Shown here in pieces: positions 1-7,137 of a stretch of 31,157 nucleotides of DNA (position 1 is its first letter; each line of letters starts with the position of its first letter). The DNA lies in the IMG/VR virus record IMGVR_UViG_3300011118_000022, positions 1 through 31,157 of that record; one strand, 5' to 3'. Origin of the DNA: a virus. The position numbers and the translations under genes were made by a program. The notes beneath the pieces are model-generated. The model saw only the letters and a program-made list of their open reading frames with translations. It was not told the DNA's origin and did not search any database.

Positions 1-1
1 G

Positions 2-202
2 ATGGGGGTAGAAGGTAGATCGCACATATTATTTCATAAAGGGAATACAGAAGAAGATACACAGGGTTGTATACTAATTGCGGAACAGTTTGGGTACTTA
101 AACGGCAAGGTAGCTGTATTATCGTCAAAAGCAGGATTTAATGAGTTTATGTTTAAAATGACAGGCATTGATGCGTTCTTATTAATAATAGATTGGGTAT
201 AA
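2..202 (+). CDS. DUF5675-like protein, C-terminal part (5' truncated by window edge)
   Basis: The reading frame is open from the window edge, so the ATG at 2 is probably internal and the true start lies upstream. The visible 66 residues carry the pattern H-K-G-N-T-x4-T-x-G-C-I near residues 12-23. I associate this with DUF5675, a small family found in phages and mobile elements whose function is not established. The TAA stop abuts the ATG of the DNA polymerase gene, so the two are probably co-transcribed. The family call rests on this one motif block; the rest is not diagnostic. Confidence 0.55.
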   Translation: MGVEGRSHILFHKGNTEEDTQGCILIAEQFGYLNGKVAVLSSKAGFNEFMFKMTGIDAFLLIIDWV

Positions 203-2794
203 ATGGTTAAAAAATGTAAAAAGACTAATTGTTTATTATTTAAAAAAGGGATAGAAGTTCCTTACTCCGGCAATCGAAACCCAAAAGTTTTATTTATTGC
301 CGAGAGTCCTGGGCAGATAGAAGAAGCAGTTGGTGCAACTCTTGTTGGTGATTCTGGAAAATTGGCACAGGAATATTGTGAGGCAGCAGGACTTAATTGG
401 TCTGACTTTCTTAAATTAAATGCAGCCCGTTGTGGGATAAATAAAAAGCAATTAACGATATCACAAATTTTAAAGATTCTTTATTATTGTAGACCCAAGA
501 TTGAATTTGTTGTTAAGACACTTAAACCAAAATTAATTGTACTTTTTGGTGATATTGCTTTAAGGCAAATAACAAAAAAAGGGGGGATAACAAAAAATAG
601 GGGAGCTTTCTCATGGTCTGACGAATTTAATTGTTGGTTATTTGCAACGTATCATACATCCCCCCAAAATTATAGATTTAAACCAAGAATTATAAATGAT
701 CTAAAAATGGTTAAAGATTTTATTGCCAACGATTATAAACCAGCTACTTTAAAAGAGGATGTTAATTATATAGACATAGATACAATATCGAAAAATATAG
801 GTATTTTTAGTGGTATTGTAAATGATTGGTTTCATTTGGGCAAAATTATCGGTATTGATAGTGAGACACAGGGTGCTGATATTTATAATCCTAATTATGT
901 TTTTATTTCTTATTCTGTAAGTGATGGTACGGGACTTGGCTGGCAGATACGATTATGGGAAGAGAGTGACAAAAATGATTATGATAAAAAAATACAATGG
1001 ATGCGGCCTGAGGGAGAGAAAAAGAAAAAAGTATTGACAGATGTGTATATTAAAAAATGTCCTAATTTTAATGAAAAGCTGGCATTATTAAATACAATTC
1101 TAATAGAAAAAAATATTAGAAAGTTTGTAATGACTTCATATGATTTTCATGCATTTAAAAGTATTGGTTGTAATAATATAAACTCTATGATAGATATTCA
1201 AGCATTGGCTAATCTTATAGACGAGAATCTTTATTGTAATTCTAGTTTGGCTGATCTTCAAATAGGCTTTACTGATGTTCGAGTTAATTATAAAAATGCC
1301 TTTAATTCTACGCATGACAAAGGCGATATGCTGCTTGTAGATAAGTTAGATCGGATTGGATTTACAAATTACGCTTGTATGGATGCTGACGTAACGAGGC
1401 AAGTTGGTTTAACCATTAAAAATAAATTAATGAAAAATAAAAAGCTTTTAAGGTATGCTAATAAATTCACAATTCCGGTATGTAATATTTTAGCCAAGAT
1501 GGAAAATATTGGTGTTTGTATTAATAAAGAACAGTTACCCGAAACAAAAAAAGAAATAGACAAAATGCGAAAAGAAGCCGAAAGAAAGGCTTTAAAATGT
1601 GTCACAAAAAAAATGAAAGAAAAACACTTAGAAAAGGGGTTAAAGTTAACTAGAGATTTGTTTCTGCAAGATATTTTATTTGGTAAAGATGGTTTTGGAT
1701 TAAAACCAATAAAAAAAACTAAAACTGGCAATAGTGTGGCTTTTGAAACCAGACAAAAATTATTAGATAAAAAAATATCAGAAACTGCACGTACCTTTAT
1801 AACTCAATATGAAGAGTGGTCAAAATGTAACACCATAGTTACAAGATATCTTACTGGATTTGAGAAACGTATAAAAAGTGATGATAGGGTACATTCTAGG
1901 ATTACATTAGCAACTGCTAGGAACGGTAGAACCTCAAGCTCTAATCCCAATCTTCAAAACATACCAGTAAGATCAAACTTAGCAAAACCAATAAGACGAT
2001 TATTGACGGCACCAAAAGGGTACTTATTTCTTGCTGCCGACGAATCGCAAAATGAATTACGTTGGATAGCAGACGTAGCAAATGATCCAGAAATGATACG
2101 TGTTTTTAATTCAGGCGAAGACATACACACAAATACAGCAAAATTATTAGTAGAAAGGGTCGGAAAAACTTGGACCAATCTTTCTAGGATAGAAAAAAAA
2201 TCTTTTAGAAGAAGCGCAAAATCAGTAAATTTTGGACTTATATATGGTATGAGTACAAAAGGTTTTATAACGTATAATAAAATAGAATATGGTATTAATT
2301 TGACATATTCTGAAGCAGCAGCATGGATTCATATATTTTTTAATGTGTTATATAAAAGAATTTTAAACTATCATAATAATGCTATAGAATCTTGTAAACT
2401 TCATGGATATATAGAAAGCCCACTAGGGAGACGTAGAAGACTTTTTGATATTAATTCTCCCAATCAATATATTAGAGGTTATGCAGAACGCCAAGCAATA
2501 AATTTTCCAATATCCTCCCCTGCTTCAGATACAGTATTATTAGCAGCCAAGGAAATAAATAAAATGGATTTAGACCCGGTAGAATTTAGAAATAATTTAT
2601 TTATACACGATGAATTAATTTTTGAAGTAAAAGATAATAGTAAGGTTGAAGATTATGCAAGAATGATTAAACATGAGATGGAACATCCCCCATTATATAG
2701 AAATTTTGGCGTTAAATTAAAAGTGCCGTTAAAAGCAGAAGTAAAATGGGGTTATAGTTTAGGTGATTTAACAGAAATGAATTTAGGAGACTAA
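203..2794 (+). CDS. Family A DNA polymerase with N-terminal uracil-DNA-glycosylase-like domain and 3'-5' exonuclease
   Basis: Replicative DNA polymerase, 863 aa, three modules. Residues ~27-180 look like a family 4/5 uracil-DNA glycosylase: AESPG at 33-37, N73 with C77, a GDIAL segment at ~116-120 and HTSP at 151-154. Cys5, Cys10, Cys77 and Cys96 are placed like the 4Fe-4S ligands of that family. Residues ~215-400 are a DnaQ-like exonuclease with D-S-E at 219-221 and Y-A-C-M-D at 390-394. The C-terminal part is Pol I-like: motif A DESQNELR from D613, motif B RRSAKSVNFGLIYG at ~669-682, motif C HDE at 802-804. All catalytic acids are present, so it should be active. A UDG-like domain on a phage PolA is, as I recall, known for SPO1-type polymerases. 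It follows the DUF5675 stop directly and has only a weak Shine-Dalgarno, which suggests coupled translation. Confidence 0.93.
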   Translation: MVKKCKKTNCLLFKKGIEVPYSGNRNPKVLFIAESPGQIEEAVGATLVGDSGKLAQEYCEAAGLNWSDFLKLNAARCGINKKQLTISQILKILYYCRPKIEFVVKTLKPKLIVLFGDIALRQITKKGGITKNRGAFSWSDEFNCWLFATYHTSPQNYRFKPRIINDLKMVKDFIANDYKPATLKEDVNYIDIDTISKNIGIFSGIVNDWFHLGKIIGIDSETQGADIYNPNYVFISYSVSDGTGLGWQIRLWEESDKNDYDKKIQWMRPEGEKKKKVLTDVYIKKCPNFNEKLALLNTILIEKNIRKFVMTSYDFHAFKSIGCNNINSMIDIQALANLIDENLYCNSSLADLQIGFTDVRVNYKNAFNSTHDKGDMLLVDKLDRIGFTNYACMDADVTRQVGLTIKNKLMKNKKLLRYANKFTIPVCNILAKMENIGVCINKEQLPETKKEIDKMRKEAERKALKCVTKKMKEKHLEKGLKLTRDLFLQDILFGKDGFGLKPIKKTKTGNSVAFETRQKLLDKKISETARTFITQYEEWSKCNTIVTRYLTGFEKRIKSDDRVHSRITLATARNGRTSSSNPNLQNIPVRSNLAKPIRRLLTAPKGYLFLAADESQNELRWIADVANDPEMIRVFNSGEDIHTNTAKLLVERVGKTWTNLSRIEKKSFRRSAKSVNFGLIYGMSTKGFITYNKIEYGINLTYSEAAAWIHIFFNVLYKRILNYHNNAIESCKLHGYIESPLGRRRRLFDINSPNQYIRGYAERQAINFPISSPASDTVLLAAKEINKMDLDPVEFRNNLFIHDELIFEVKDNSKVEDYARMIKHEMEHPPLYRNFGVKLKVPLKAEVKWGYSLGDLTEMNLGD

Positions 2795-2796
2795 AA

Positions 2797-4617
2797 ATGT
2801 CAAAAGTACTAAAAAAAGCAAGAACAAAAATAACGAAAGTAGAGCATCAAAAATATTTACGACAAAGAGTTAGAAAAGCAGTGCAAACACATAACGACAC
2901 TTTTAAAAATGATTTTAATGTATTGGCTAAAAGACAGATACCAGATGCGGCGGATGACCCATTTACTACAGAAATTTATAGAACAATGGAATTATTAGTT
3001 CCTCCATATTCTTTTTCTAGTCTCTATAATGTTTATGCGGAATCAGACGTTTTGCAAGAATGTATAGACACAATGCAACAAAATGTAGACGGGTTTGGAT
3101 ATCAGTTACATTTTTTGGGGGACGATAAAAACCAACGTAGTTCACAACAGGCACAAGCACAGTATATTAAGACATCTAATTTTTTTGATTATGGTAACGA
3201 AGTACAGTCTTGGACAAAACTTAGAAAAGAAATGCGACAAGATTACGAAGCATTGGGAAACGGTGGTTTTGAAGTAATTAGAAATCTAAAAAAAGAAATA
3301 CAATTAACATATCAAATTCCTTTTAGAACTATGCGTCTTGCTAAAGTAGATAATAAGCCAACTAGAGTAAAAATACAAATTATGCGAAATGGAAAGCTTA
3401 TTGATCTTTATTTGGATAAATATTTTAGAAGATTTGTACAAGTAAAATCTACTGGGGAAAAAGCCAGATGGTTTAAATCTTTTGGTGATGCTCGTGTTTT
3501 AGATGCTGAAACAGGAATGTATGTTACAGACGTAAATGGGACTATACTTGAAGACGCAAAAAAACCAAAAATTGAGGCATCAGAAATTATACATTTTAAA
3601 AATAATTTTGGCGGTGGCGCTTACGGTCTTCCAAGATGGTTGGGAGCAGTACTAGATATAATGGGTAGACGAAAAGCTCAATATGTTAATCATGATTTAT
3701 TCGATAATCAAGGTATCCCCCCAATGGCAATTATGGTATCAGGAGGAACACTTACAGACGAGTCTGTAGAGGAATTAGAAGCATTGGTACAAGGAATGCG
3801 AGGGGCACCACAATGGAATAAAATAATACTTCTTGAAAGTAATTTAGAAGCTATGGGACTAGAAGAAAAAGGTACTGCTAAAATAGAATTAAAAAATCTC
3901 ACCGAATATAGAAAAGATGATCAAATGTTTTCAAAATATCTCACAGAGACAGAACAGACCATAAGGCATACTTACAGAATTCCCGATCTTTATATGGGAA
4001 AATCAGAATCGTTTACCCATGCAACAGCAAAAGCTGCAAGACTGGTAGCGGAAGAACAAATTTTTATTCCGGAACGTAAGGATATAGATGAATTTGTCAA
4101 TATGCAAATAATAAAAAAAGAATTAGGTGTAGACTTGTGGGAATATAAAACAAAAGGACCAAAAATTGTTGGAGCAGATGAGATGAGTAAGGGCGTTGAA
4201 ACATTTAGTAAAGCTGGCGCATTTACCGTCAATCACGCAGTAGAGATGGCGAATGAAGCTTTTGGTTTGCAGATGTCTAAATTTTCTGAAACATGGGCAG
4301 ATTATCCAGTTCCAATTGTATTAAAACTTCTTGAATCAGGACAGTTGGGGGAATTAGATGCCATTATAAAAGAGATAGACAATAGTGAAGTTCTAATAAA
4401 AGATACTGTTCCGGGCGGTACTCCTAAAGAAATTGAGACCGCAAAAGAAAATATTAAAAAAATGCGTTCAATTAATTTATCAAGCTTAAACCCTTCTGGC
4501 AAAAGTATAGGCGGCCCGACCAATGTCTTAAAACTTAACGAAAAAGAAAAAAAATTATTTGAGAATTTATTAACTCTTCAAAAAAAGATAAGTGAACTAG
4601 ATAAAAAGGAGAAATAG
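2797..4617 (+). CDS. Phage portal protein (HK97/PBSX type)
   Basis: Portal subunit, 606 aa; it forms the dodecameric ring at the capsid vertex through which terminase pumps DNA. The diagnostic stretch is at about residues 265-300, a HFKNNFGGGAYGLPRW-like segment followed by a helix-rich region and YVNHDLFDNQGIPP, typical of the HK97/PBSX portal fold. The next part, with GTLTDESVEEL and RGAPQWNKIILLE, also fits this family. The N-terminus is basic and the last ~60 residues are Lys/Glu-rich and probably helical. It starts two bases after the polymerase stop with a TAGGAGA ribosome site inside the polymerase end, so the two are co-transcribed. A portal beside a polymerase and far from the terminase genes is unusual. 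Confidence 0.88.
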   Translation: MSKVLKKARTKITKVEHQKYLRQRVRKAVQTHNDTFKNDFNVLAKRQIPDAADDPFTTEIYRTMELLVPPYSFSSLYNVYAESDVLQECIDTMQQNVDGFGYQLHFLGDDKNQRSSQQAQAQYIKTSNFFDYGNEVQSWTKLRKEMRQDYEALGNGGFEVIRNLKKEIQLTYQIPFRTMRLAKVDNKPTRVKIQIMRNGKLIDLYLDKYFRRFVQVKSTGEKARWFKSFGDARVLDAETGMYVTDVNGTILEDAKKPKIEASEIIHFKNNFGGGAYGLPRWLGAVLDIMGRRKAQYVNHDLFDNQGIPPMAIMVSGGTLTDESVEELEALVQGMRGAPQWNKIILLESNLEAMGLEEKGTAKIELKNLTEYRKDDQMFSKYLTETEQTIRHTYRIPDLYMGKSESFTHATAKAARLVAEEQIFIPERKDIDEFVNMQIIKKELGVDLWEYKTKGPKIVGADEMSKGVETFSKAGAFTVNHAVEMANEAFGLQMSKFSETWADYPVPIVLKLLESGQLGELDAIIKEIDNSEVLIKDTVPGGTPKEIETAKENIKKMRSINLSSLNPSGKSIGGPTNVLKLNEKEKKLFENLLTLQKKISELDKKEK

Positions 4618-4619
4618 AT

Positions 4620-5102
4620 ATGTCTGATACTAAAATAGATTGTGACCCAGATAATAAGGAGATAATAAACAAAATGTCTGTATATAAAAAATTAGTAAAA
4701 GAAACGTTAAATAGTGAAGGTGATTATACATCTGTTAGCGCTTCTAATAGTAAAGAAGATAATTTCATGACTATGGATTTTCTTGTTGCTTTACATAGAA
4801 CATTGTGTGAAAAAAGTAGAGAAATTATTAGACAAAAAAATTACGACTATACTGGAAATGATCCAGATATTTTTAAAAATTTTAGAAAAAGTGAACATAG
4901 GGGAATTCCAGCAGAAATTGGTTTACTTTTAAGAGTAGATGACAAATTAGGTAGAATAGAAACATTTGTTAAGAAAAGGTCTTTAAAGGTAGCTAATGAA
5001 TCTGTAGAAGACTCTGTAATAGACGTAATAAATTATATGGTACTTGTGTATGCTATCATTAAAGAGAGAAAGCAAAATGACAAACAAACAAAAATTAATT
5101 AA
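4620..5102 (+). CDS. DUF1599-like (nucleotide-modification-associated) protein
   Basis: 160 aa. The C-terminal ~100 residues carry the block I-I-R-Q-K-N-Y-D-Y at ~69-77, N-F-R-K-S-E near 87-92, E-I-G-L-L-L-R-V-D-D-K-L near 99-110 and S-V-E-D-S-V-I-D-V-I-N-Y at ~128-139. I recognise this pattern from DUF1599, described as a nucleotide-modification-associated domain with an all-alpha, MazG-like look. In that literature the family is linked to modified-base metabolism in phages; the role here is inferred. The N-terminal ~45 residues have no recognised domain. The gene has an AGGAGA ribosome site inside the portal C-terminus and belongs to the same operon. Confidence 0.6.
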   Translation: MSDTKIDCDPDNKEIINKMSVYKKLVKETLNSEGDYTSVSASNSKEDNFMTMDFLVALHRTLCEKSREIIRQKNYDYTGNDPDIFKNFRKSEHRGIPAEIGLLLRVDDKLGRIETFVKKRSLKVANESVEDSVIDVINYMVLVYAIIKERKQNDKQTKIN

Positions 5103-5184
5103 AATTTGTAAAGTTAAGGCCAACACAATTGAAAAACATACTGGAGAAATGAATGCTACTCATATTCGGAAAAAAAACTTGTAG
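5077..5184 (+). pseudogene. Truncated duplicate of the 5' end of the 9123 gene
   Basis: A 35-codon ORF in another frame overlaps the end of the DUF1599-like gene and the start of the glutaredoxin-like gene. Its first residues MTNKQKLIKICKVKA nearly match MTSKQKLIKICQIKA at the start of the Cys-rich gene at 9123. The DNA is also nearly identical over the first ~33 bases, so this is shared descent rather than chance composition. The similarity fades after ~16 residues and the ORF stops at 5184. I read it as the relic of a duplicated gene whose rest was replaced by the next gene. It could still be translated, though I see no clear ribosome site. Confidence 0.55.
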
Positions 5185-5338
5185 GGCTTGTATTGAAAAA
5201 AAAGAAGAACTAGACAAGCAAAGTGTGGCTTATATATTTTATGATTTAGATACTATAGATGGTCTAACCGAGGCTGCACTACATAGTGTTGTCAATGATT
5301 GTGAAAAGAGTTTGCCTGTAATTATAAGGGAGATATAA
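5153..5338 (+). CDS. Small glutaredoxin/thioredoxin-fold protein
   Basis: 61 aa, shorter than usual glutaredoxins (75-85 aa). It opens with a beta strand MLLIFGKKTC followed by the redox motif C-R-A-C at residues 10-13. It ends with L-P-V-I-I, where the proline corresponds to the conserved cis-proline of the thioredoxin fold. A likely role is thiol-disulfide exchange, for example supplying electrons to ribonucleotide reductase, but no reductase gene is in the window. A GGAGA ribosome site sits seven bases before the ATG. Its stop overlaps the next ATG (TAATG), so the two are coupled. Confidence 0.75.
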   Translation: MLLIFGKKTCRACIEKKEELDKQSVAYIFYDLDTIDGLTEAALHSVVNDCEKSLPVIIREI

Positions 5339-5580
5339 TGGAAACTAAAATAGGACGCGCAACTGATTTTTATGATTATAGTCAATTATTAGAAAAAAAT
5401 AATAAATTAAAACAAGAAATTGTAAACTTACATAGAAGTATAGAAGTTGCTTATGAAAAATTACATTCTTATAATGTACTAGAAGCGGAAAATAAGAAAT
5501 TAAAAGAAAAAATAGAAGAATTAGTAAAAGTTATAGAAAATCAAACACATATTAATATGCGAAATAATATAAAAATATAA
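5338..5580 (+). CDS. Small coiled-coil protein, unknown function
   Basis: 80 aa with no recognised family. Residues ~16-70 form a nearly continuous heptad pattern rich in Leu, Lys and Glu (LLEKNNKLKQEIVNL, then VLEAENKKLKEKIEEL), predicting a parallel coiled coil. There is no signal peptide, membrane segment or enzymatic motif. It overlaps the glutaredoxin-like gene by one base, so it is translationally coupled and probably made in similar amounts. A structural or adaptor role is possible but not shown. Confidence 0.7.
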   Translation: METKIGRATDFYDYSQLLEKNNKLKQEIVNLHRSIEVAYEKLHSYNVLEAENKKLKEKIEELVKVIENQTHINMRNNIKI

Positions 5581-5587
5581 GCAATAA

Positions 5588-6121
5588 ATGTTACCAATTA
5601 AAATAATTTTTTATAGATTAAAAAAAAGTCAAAGCAAGGACTTACATAAAATTGTGCTAGTGGCATACATGTCCCTACCACAAAATGTTAAAAACAATTT
5701 AATTAAGCATGCTTTAGCAAAGCATCCGGCAATAGTAGTATTTTACAAATATGCTATTCATTATGACAATGTACGTAGGATACTTAAACGAACCCCCGCA
5801 AAAATAATAAAAGCTACTAATTTTATTAAAGATGGGGGAATATTTTTTCATGCTGATAATGCAATCTTTATAAATTTAGACAATATTAATAATGTGTTAT
5901 TTACATTAAATCACGAATTTGGACACTTAGTTGATCATCATAATCTTAATCGACACAAAGAAAAATGGCGAGAACGTATAAAAAATATTCCAAATAAACA
6001 GAAAATAACACAGTATTCTTGCAAAAGTGCTAGTGAATTTTTTGCAGAAGCTTATGCAATATATACAACTAATTTAGAAATATTTAAATTTATTGCGGGC
6101 GAAGTATTTAAATCCAATTAA
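5588..6121 (+). CDS. Zinc metallopeptidase, gluzincin resembling the M34/ATLF group
   Basis: 177 aa. Residues 109-113 are HEFGH, the HExxH zinc site, followed by L-V-D-H-H. About 40 residues on, E-F-F-A-E-A-Y at 150-156 supplies a Glu in the position of the third zinc ligand in anthrax-lethal-factor-like and Pro-Pro-endopeptidase families (M34). The order 'HExxHxxD then EFFAEAY' is, in my recollection, typical of that group. No signal peptide is visible, so it probably acts inside the host cell; the substrate is unknown. It might process a phage protein or cleave a host factor. The ATG has only a weak ribosome site and lies seven bases after the coiled-coil gene. Confidence 0.75.
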   Translation: MLPIKIIFYRLKKSQSKDLHKIVLVAYMSLPQNVKNNLIKHALAKHPAIVVFYKYAIHYDNVRRILKRTPAKIIKATNFIKDGGIFFHADNAIFINLDNINNVLFTLNHEFGHLVDHHNLNRHKEKWRERIKNIPNKQKITQYSCKSASEFFAEAYAIYTTNLEIFKFIAGEVFKSN

Positions 6122-6157
6122 CAGACAGAGAAAAAAGTTTTAAGGAGTAAATAAATT

Positions 6158-6370
6158 ATGGCAAGTATAGGAGCATTAAAACACGCAGCAAAGGCATGGT
6201 GCACCCCAAAAACAAAACACATGAATATAGATCGTGATTTACAAGTAGCTATTGCGGAGGTTATAGATGAGCTACTAATATGCCCAAAAACAGATGTTGA
6301 ACAAATATCAACTATTAAACTTATTGACGAATTAAAATTTAGAACTACAAGTTGTGAAGGGAGAAATTAA
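6158..6370 (+). CDS. Small protein of unknown function
   Basis: 70 aa, unrecognised. It begins MASIGALKHAAKAWCTP and has no membrane segment or clear motif; most of it should be helical. A strong AAGGAG ribosome site lies ~14 bases upstream of the ATG. The stop at 6370 comes just before the GTG of the next gene, whose ribosome site lies inside this gene's last codons. This arrangement supports translation of both. Confidence 0.6.
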   Translation: MASIGALKHAAKAWCTPKTKHMNIDRDLQVAIAEVIDELLICPKTDVEQISTIKLIDELKFRTTSCEGRN

Positions 6371-6374
6371 AACT

Positions 6375-6689
6375 GTGGCAATTCCAGTACCTAAAAAACA
6401 GGAACCTCAGGGTAAGTTTATAGCTCGTTGTGTTTCCGCATTGGCGGGGGAAGGTGATAGGTATACTAATGAGCAGAGAACTGCTATATGTTATTCTCAG
6501 TGGAAAAAAAGAAAAAAGGGGGAAACTATGAAACCAAGAAATGAAACAGCAGAATTGACACCAATATCTGAAGTAGGCACTACTGGCGTTATTGCTGGAC
6601 ACTATGAAGAAGTGCCGCCATTGCCAAAAGATATGCCAAAACCTACATCCTATATTGAGACGCTTGAAGAAGAATTAAAAAGTCCTTAA
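6375..6689 (+). CDS. Small protein with a phage 'ARC...ICYSQW' motif
   Basis: I prefer the GTG at 6375 because AAGGGAG at 6357-6363 precedes it; the in-frame GTG at 6354 has no ribosome site. The 104-aa product carries the segment F-I-A-R-C-V-S ... Q-R-T-A-I-C-Y-S-Q-W-K, a short module I have seen in phage structural or protease-linked proteins, where the two Cys and the YSQW are conserved. Its function is unknown. The C-terminal half is acidic and proline-rich (PPLPKDMPKP). This is the last gene before the terminator at 6754-6803. Confidence 0.6.
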   Translation: MAIPVPKKQEPQGKFIARCVSALAGEGDRYTNEQRTAICYSQWKKRKKGETMKPRNETAELTPISEVGTTGVIAGHYEEVPPLPKDMPKPTSYIETLEEELKSP

Positions 6690-6753
6690 AATAATAAAGG
6701 CAGATAAAATCTATAAACATTATGGGTTTTCGAGTTCAATATTGTCTCAATCC

Positions 6754-6803
6754 AAAGCTTGCCTACTTTAAAGCAATATTTAATATAGGCAAGCTTTTTT
6801 TTT
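6754..6803 (+). terminator. Rho-independent terminator
   Basis: AAAGCTTGCCTA (6754-6765) and TAGGCAAGCTTT (6786-6797) form a perfect 12-bp stem with a 20-base loop, followed directly by a run of T to 6803. It lies 65 bases after the last gene of the first operon and ten bases before a TTGACA box, so it divides two transcription units. Confidence 0.9.
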
Positions 6804-6812
6804 ACTTTAAAC

Positions 6813-6840
6813 TTGACAAAAGTTTTATATGGTATATTAT
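6813..6840 (+). promoter_or_regulatory. Sigma-70/SigA-type promoter
   Basis: TTGACA at 6813-6818 is a perfect -35 box. A -10 box follows, either TATTAT (6835-6840, spacer 16) or TATATT (6833-6838, preceded by TGG but spacer only 14). Start would be near 6847, just before the ribosome site of the 27-aa ORF. The 20 bases from 6811 are almost identical to those of the promoter at 22523. Confidence 0.75.
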
Positions 6841-6862
6841 TATAATAAAAAGGGGAAATAAA

Positions 6863-6946
6863 ATGGAATTAAATTTATTAATTGGATTACTTATATTTGT
6901 AGCTTTTAGTGTGGTAATAATCTTAACCCGCCCCCCACGGAGATAA
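6863..6946 (+). CDS. 27-aa membrane peptide
   Basis: ATG at 6863 follows AAAAGGGGA with good spacing and lies just downstream of the promoter at 6813-6840. The product is one hydrophobic helix (LLIGLLIFVAFSVVIIL) ending in RPPRR, which predicts a single-pass membrane peptide with a cytoplasmic tail. The frame stays open upstream to 6722, but that would cross the terminator and promoter, so I reject the longer start. The role is unknown; very small membrane peptides made early by phages often act on host membranes or serve as leader ORFs. Confidence 0.6.
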   Translation: MELNLLIGLLIFVAFSVVIILTRPPRR

Positions 6947-6960
6947 TAAACATGAAAAAA
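6936..6960 (+). repeat. Translation-start repeat, copy 1
   Basis: The 25-base block CACGGAGATAAYAAACATG plus six A is repeated at 7071-7095 with one mismatch. It carries a GGAG ribosome site, an ATG and two Lys codons, so it acts as a portable start signal for the 22-aa ORF at 6952. Confidence 0.75.
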
Positions 6961-7020
6961 ATCGTAGCTGGAGATTATGAAACAAATATTGAAGAATATA
7001 CTATTAAATTTATGTGTTAA
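6952..7020 (+). CDS. 22-aa ORF of unknown function
   Basis: ATG at 6952 follows GGAGATAATAAAC. The peptide MKKIVAGDYETNIEEYTIK ends FMC and stops inside the first of two ATGTG-CACAT dyads. The start region is repeated before the next small ORF at 7087. It may be a leader or a small protein; no family is recognised. Confidence 0.45.
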   Translation: MKKIVAGDYETNIEEYTIKFMC

Positions 7021-7050
7021 ACCACATAAAAAATATGTGTTAAACCACAT
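7012..7050 (+). repeat. Pair of identical 16-base dyads
   Basis: ATGTGTTAAACCACAT occurs at 7012-7027 and again at 7035-7050, seven bases apart. Each copy can form a 5-bp hairpin (ATGTG/CACAT). No T-run follows on the + strand, so these are unlikely to be terminators. A tandem operator for a dimeric regulator, or an RNA element before the next ORF, is more plausible. Confidence 0.7.
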
Positions 7051-7058
7051 TAAAAATT

Positions 7059-7072
7059 TGCAAACGTTTGCA
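7059..7072. promoter_or_regulatory. cre-like palindrome, copy 1
   Basis: TGCAAACGTTTGCA is a perfect 14-base palindrome. It fits the LacI/CcpA operator pattern TGNAARCGNWWWCA with one mismatch and sits directly before the ribosome site of the 16-aa ORF. Related copies lie at 9021, 11700, 14423 and 29844. Confidence 0.5.
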
Positions 7073-7095
7073 CGGAGATAACAAACATGAAAAAA
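7071..7095 (+). repeat. Translation-start repeat, copy 2
   Basis: Second copy of the 25-base start block seen at 6936-6960, differing by one base (AAC for AAT). It drives the 16-aa ORF at 7087 and overlaps the end of the palindrome at 7059-7072. Confidence 0.75.
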
Positions 7096-7137
7096 GTACT
7101 TATGATCACTAACTGTTTGTGGAGAAAAAATAAATGA
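7087..7137 (+). CDS. 16-aa leader ORF coupled to the 7134 gene
   Basis: ATG at 7087 has a GGAG ribosome site. The peptide MKKVLMITNCLWRKNK ends with TGA overlapping the next gene's ATG (ATGA at 7134-7137). The next gene's ribosome site (GTGGAG) lies inside this ORF, so its translation probably opens or supplies ribosomes to the 7134 gene. A leader-peptide role is inferred from position only. Confidence 0.5.
   Translation: MKKVLMITNCLWRKNK

Noticed and set aside
3095-3277. 60-aa + strand open frame inside the portal gene
   Set aside because: It is a shadow frame without a ribosome site or protein-like features.
6690-6753. tRNA-like segment (GGTTTTCGAGTTCAA)
   Set aside because: The T-loop-like bases lack matching acceptor, D and anticodon arms.
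6722-6862. Longer start for the 27-aa membrane peptide
   Set aside because: It would cross the terminator at 6754-6803 and the promoter at 6813-6840.
7012-7050. Twin dyads as terminators
   Set aside because: Stems are only 5 bp and AT-rich, with no T-run on the + strand.
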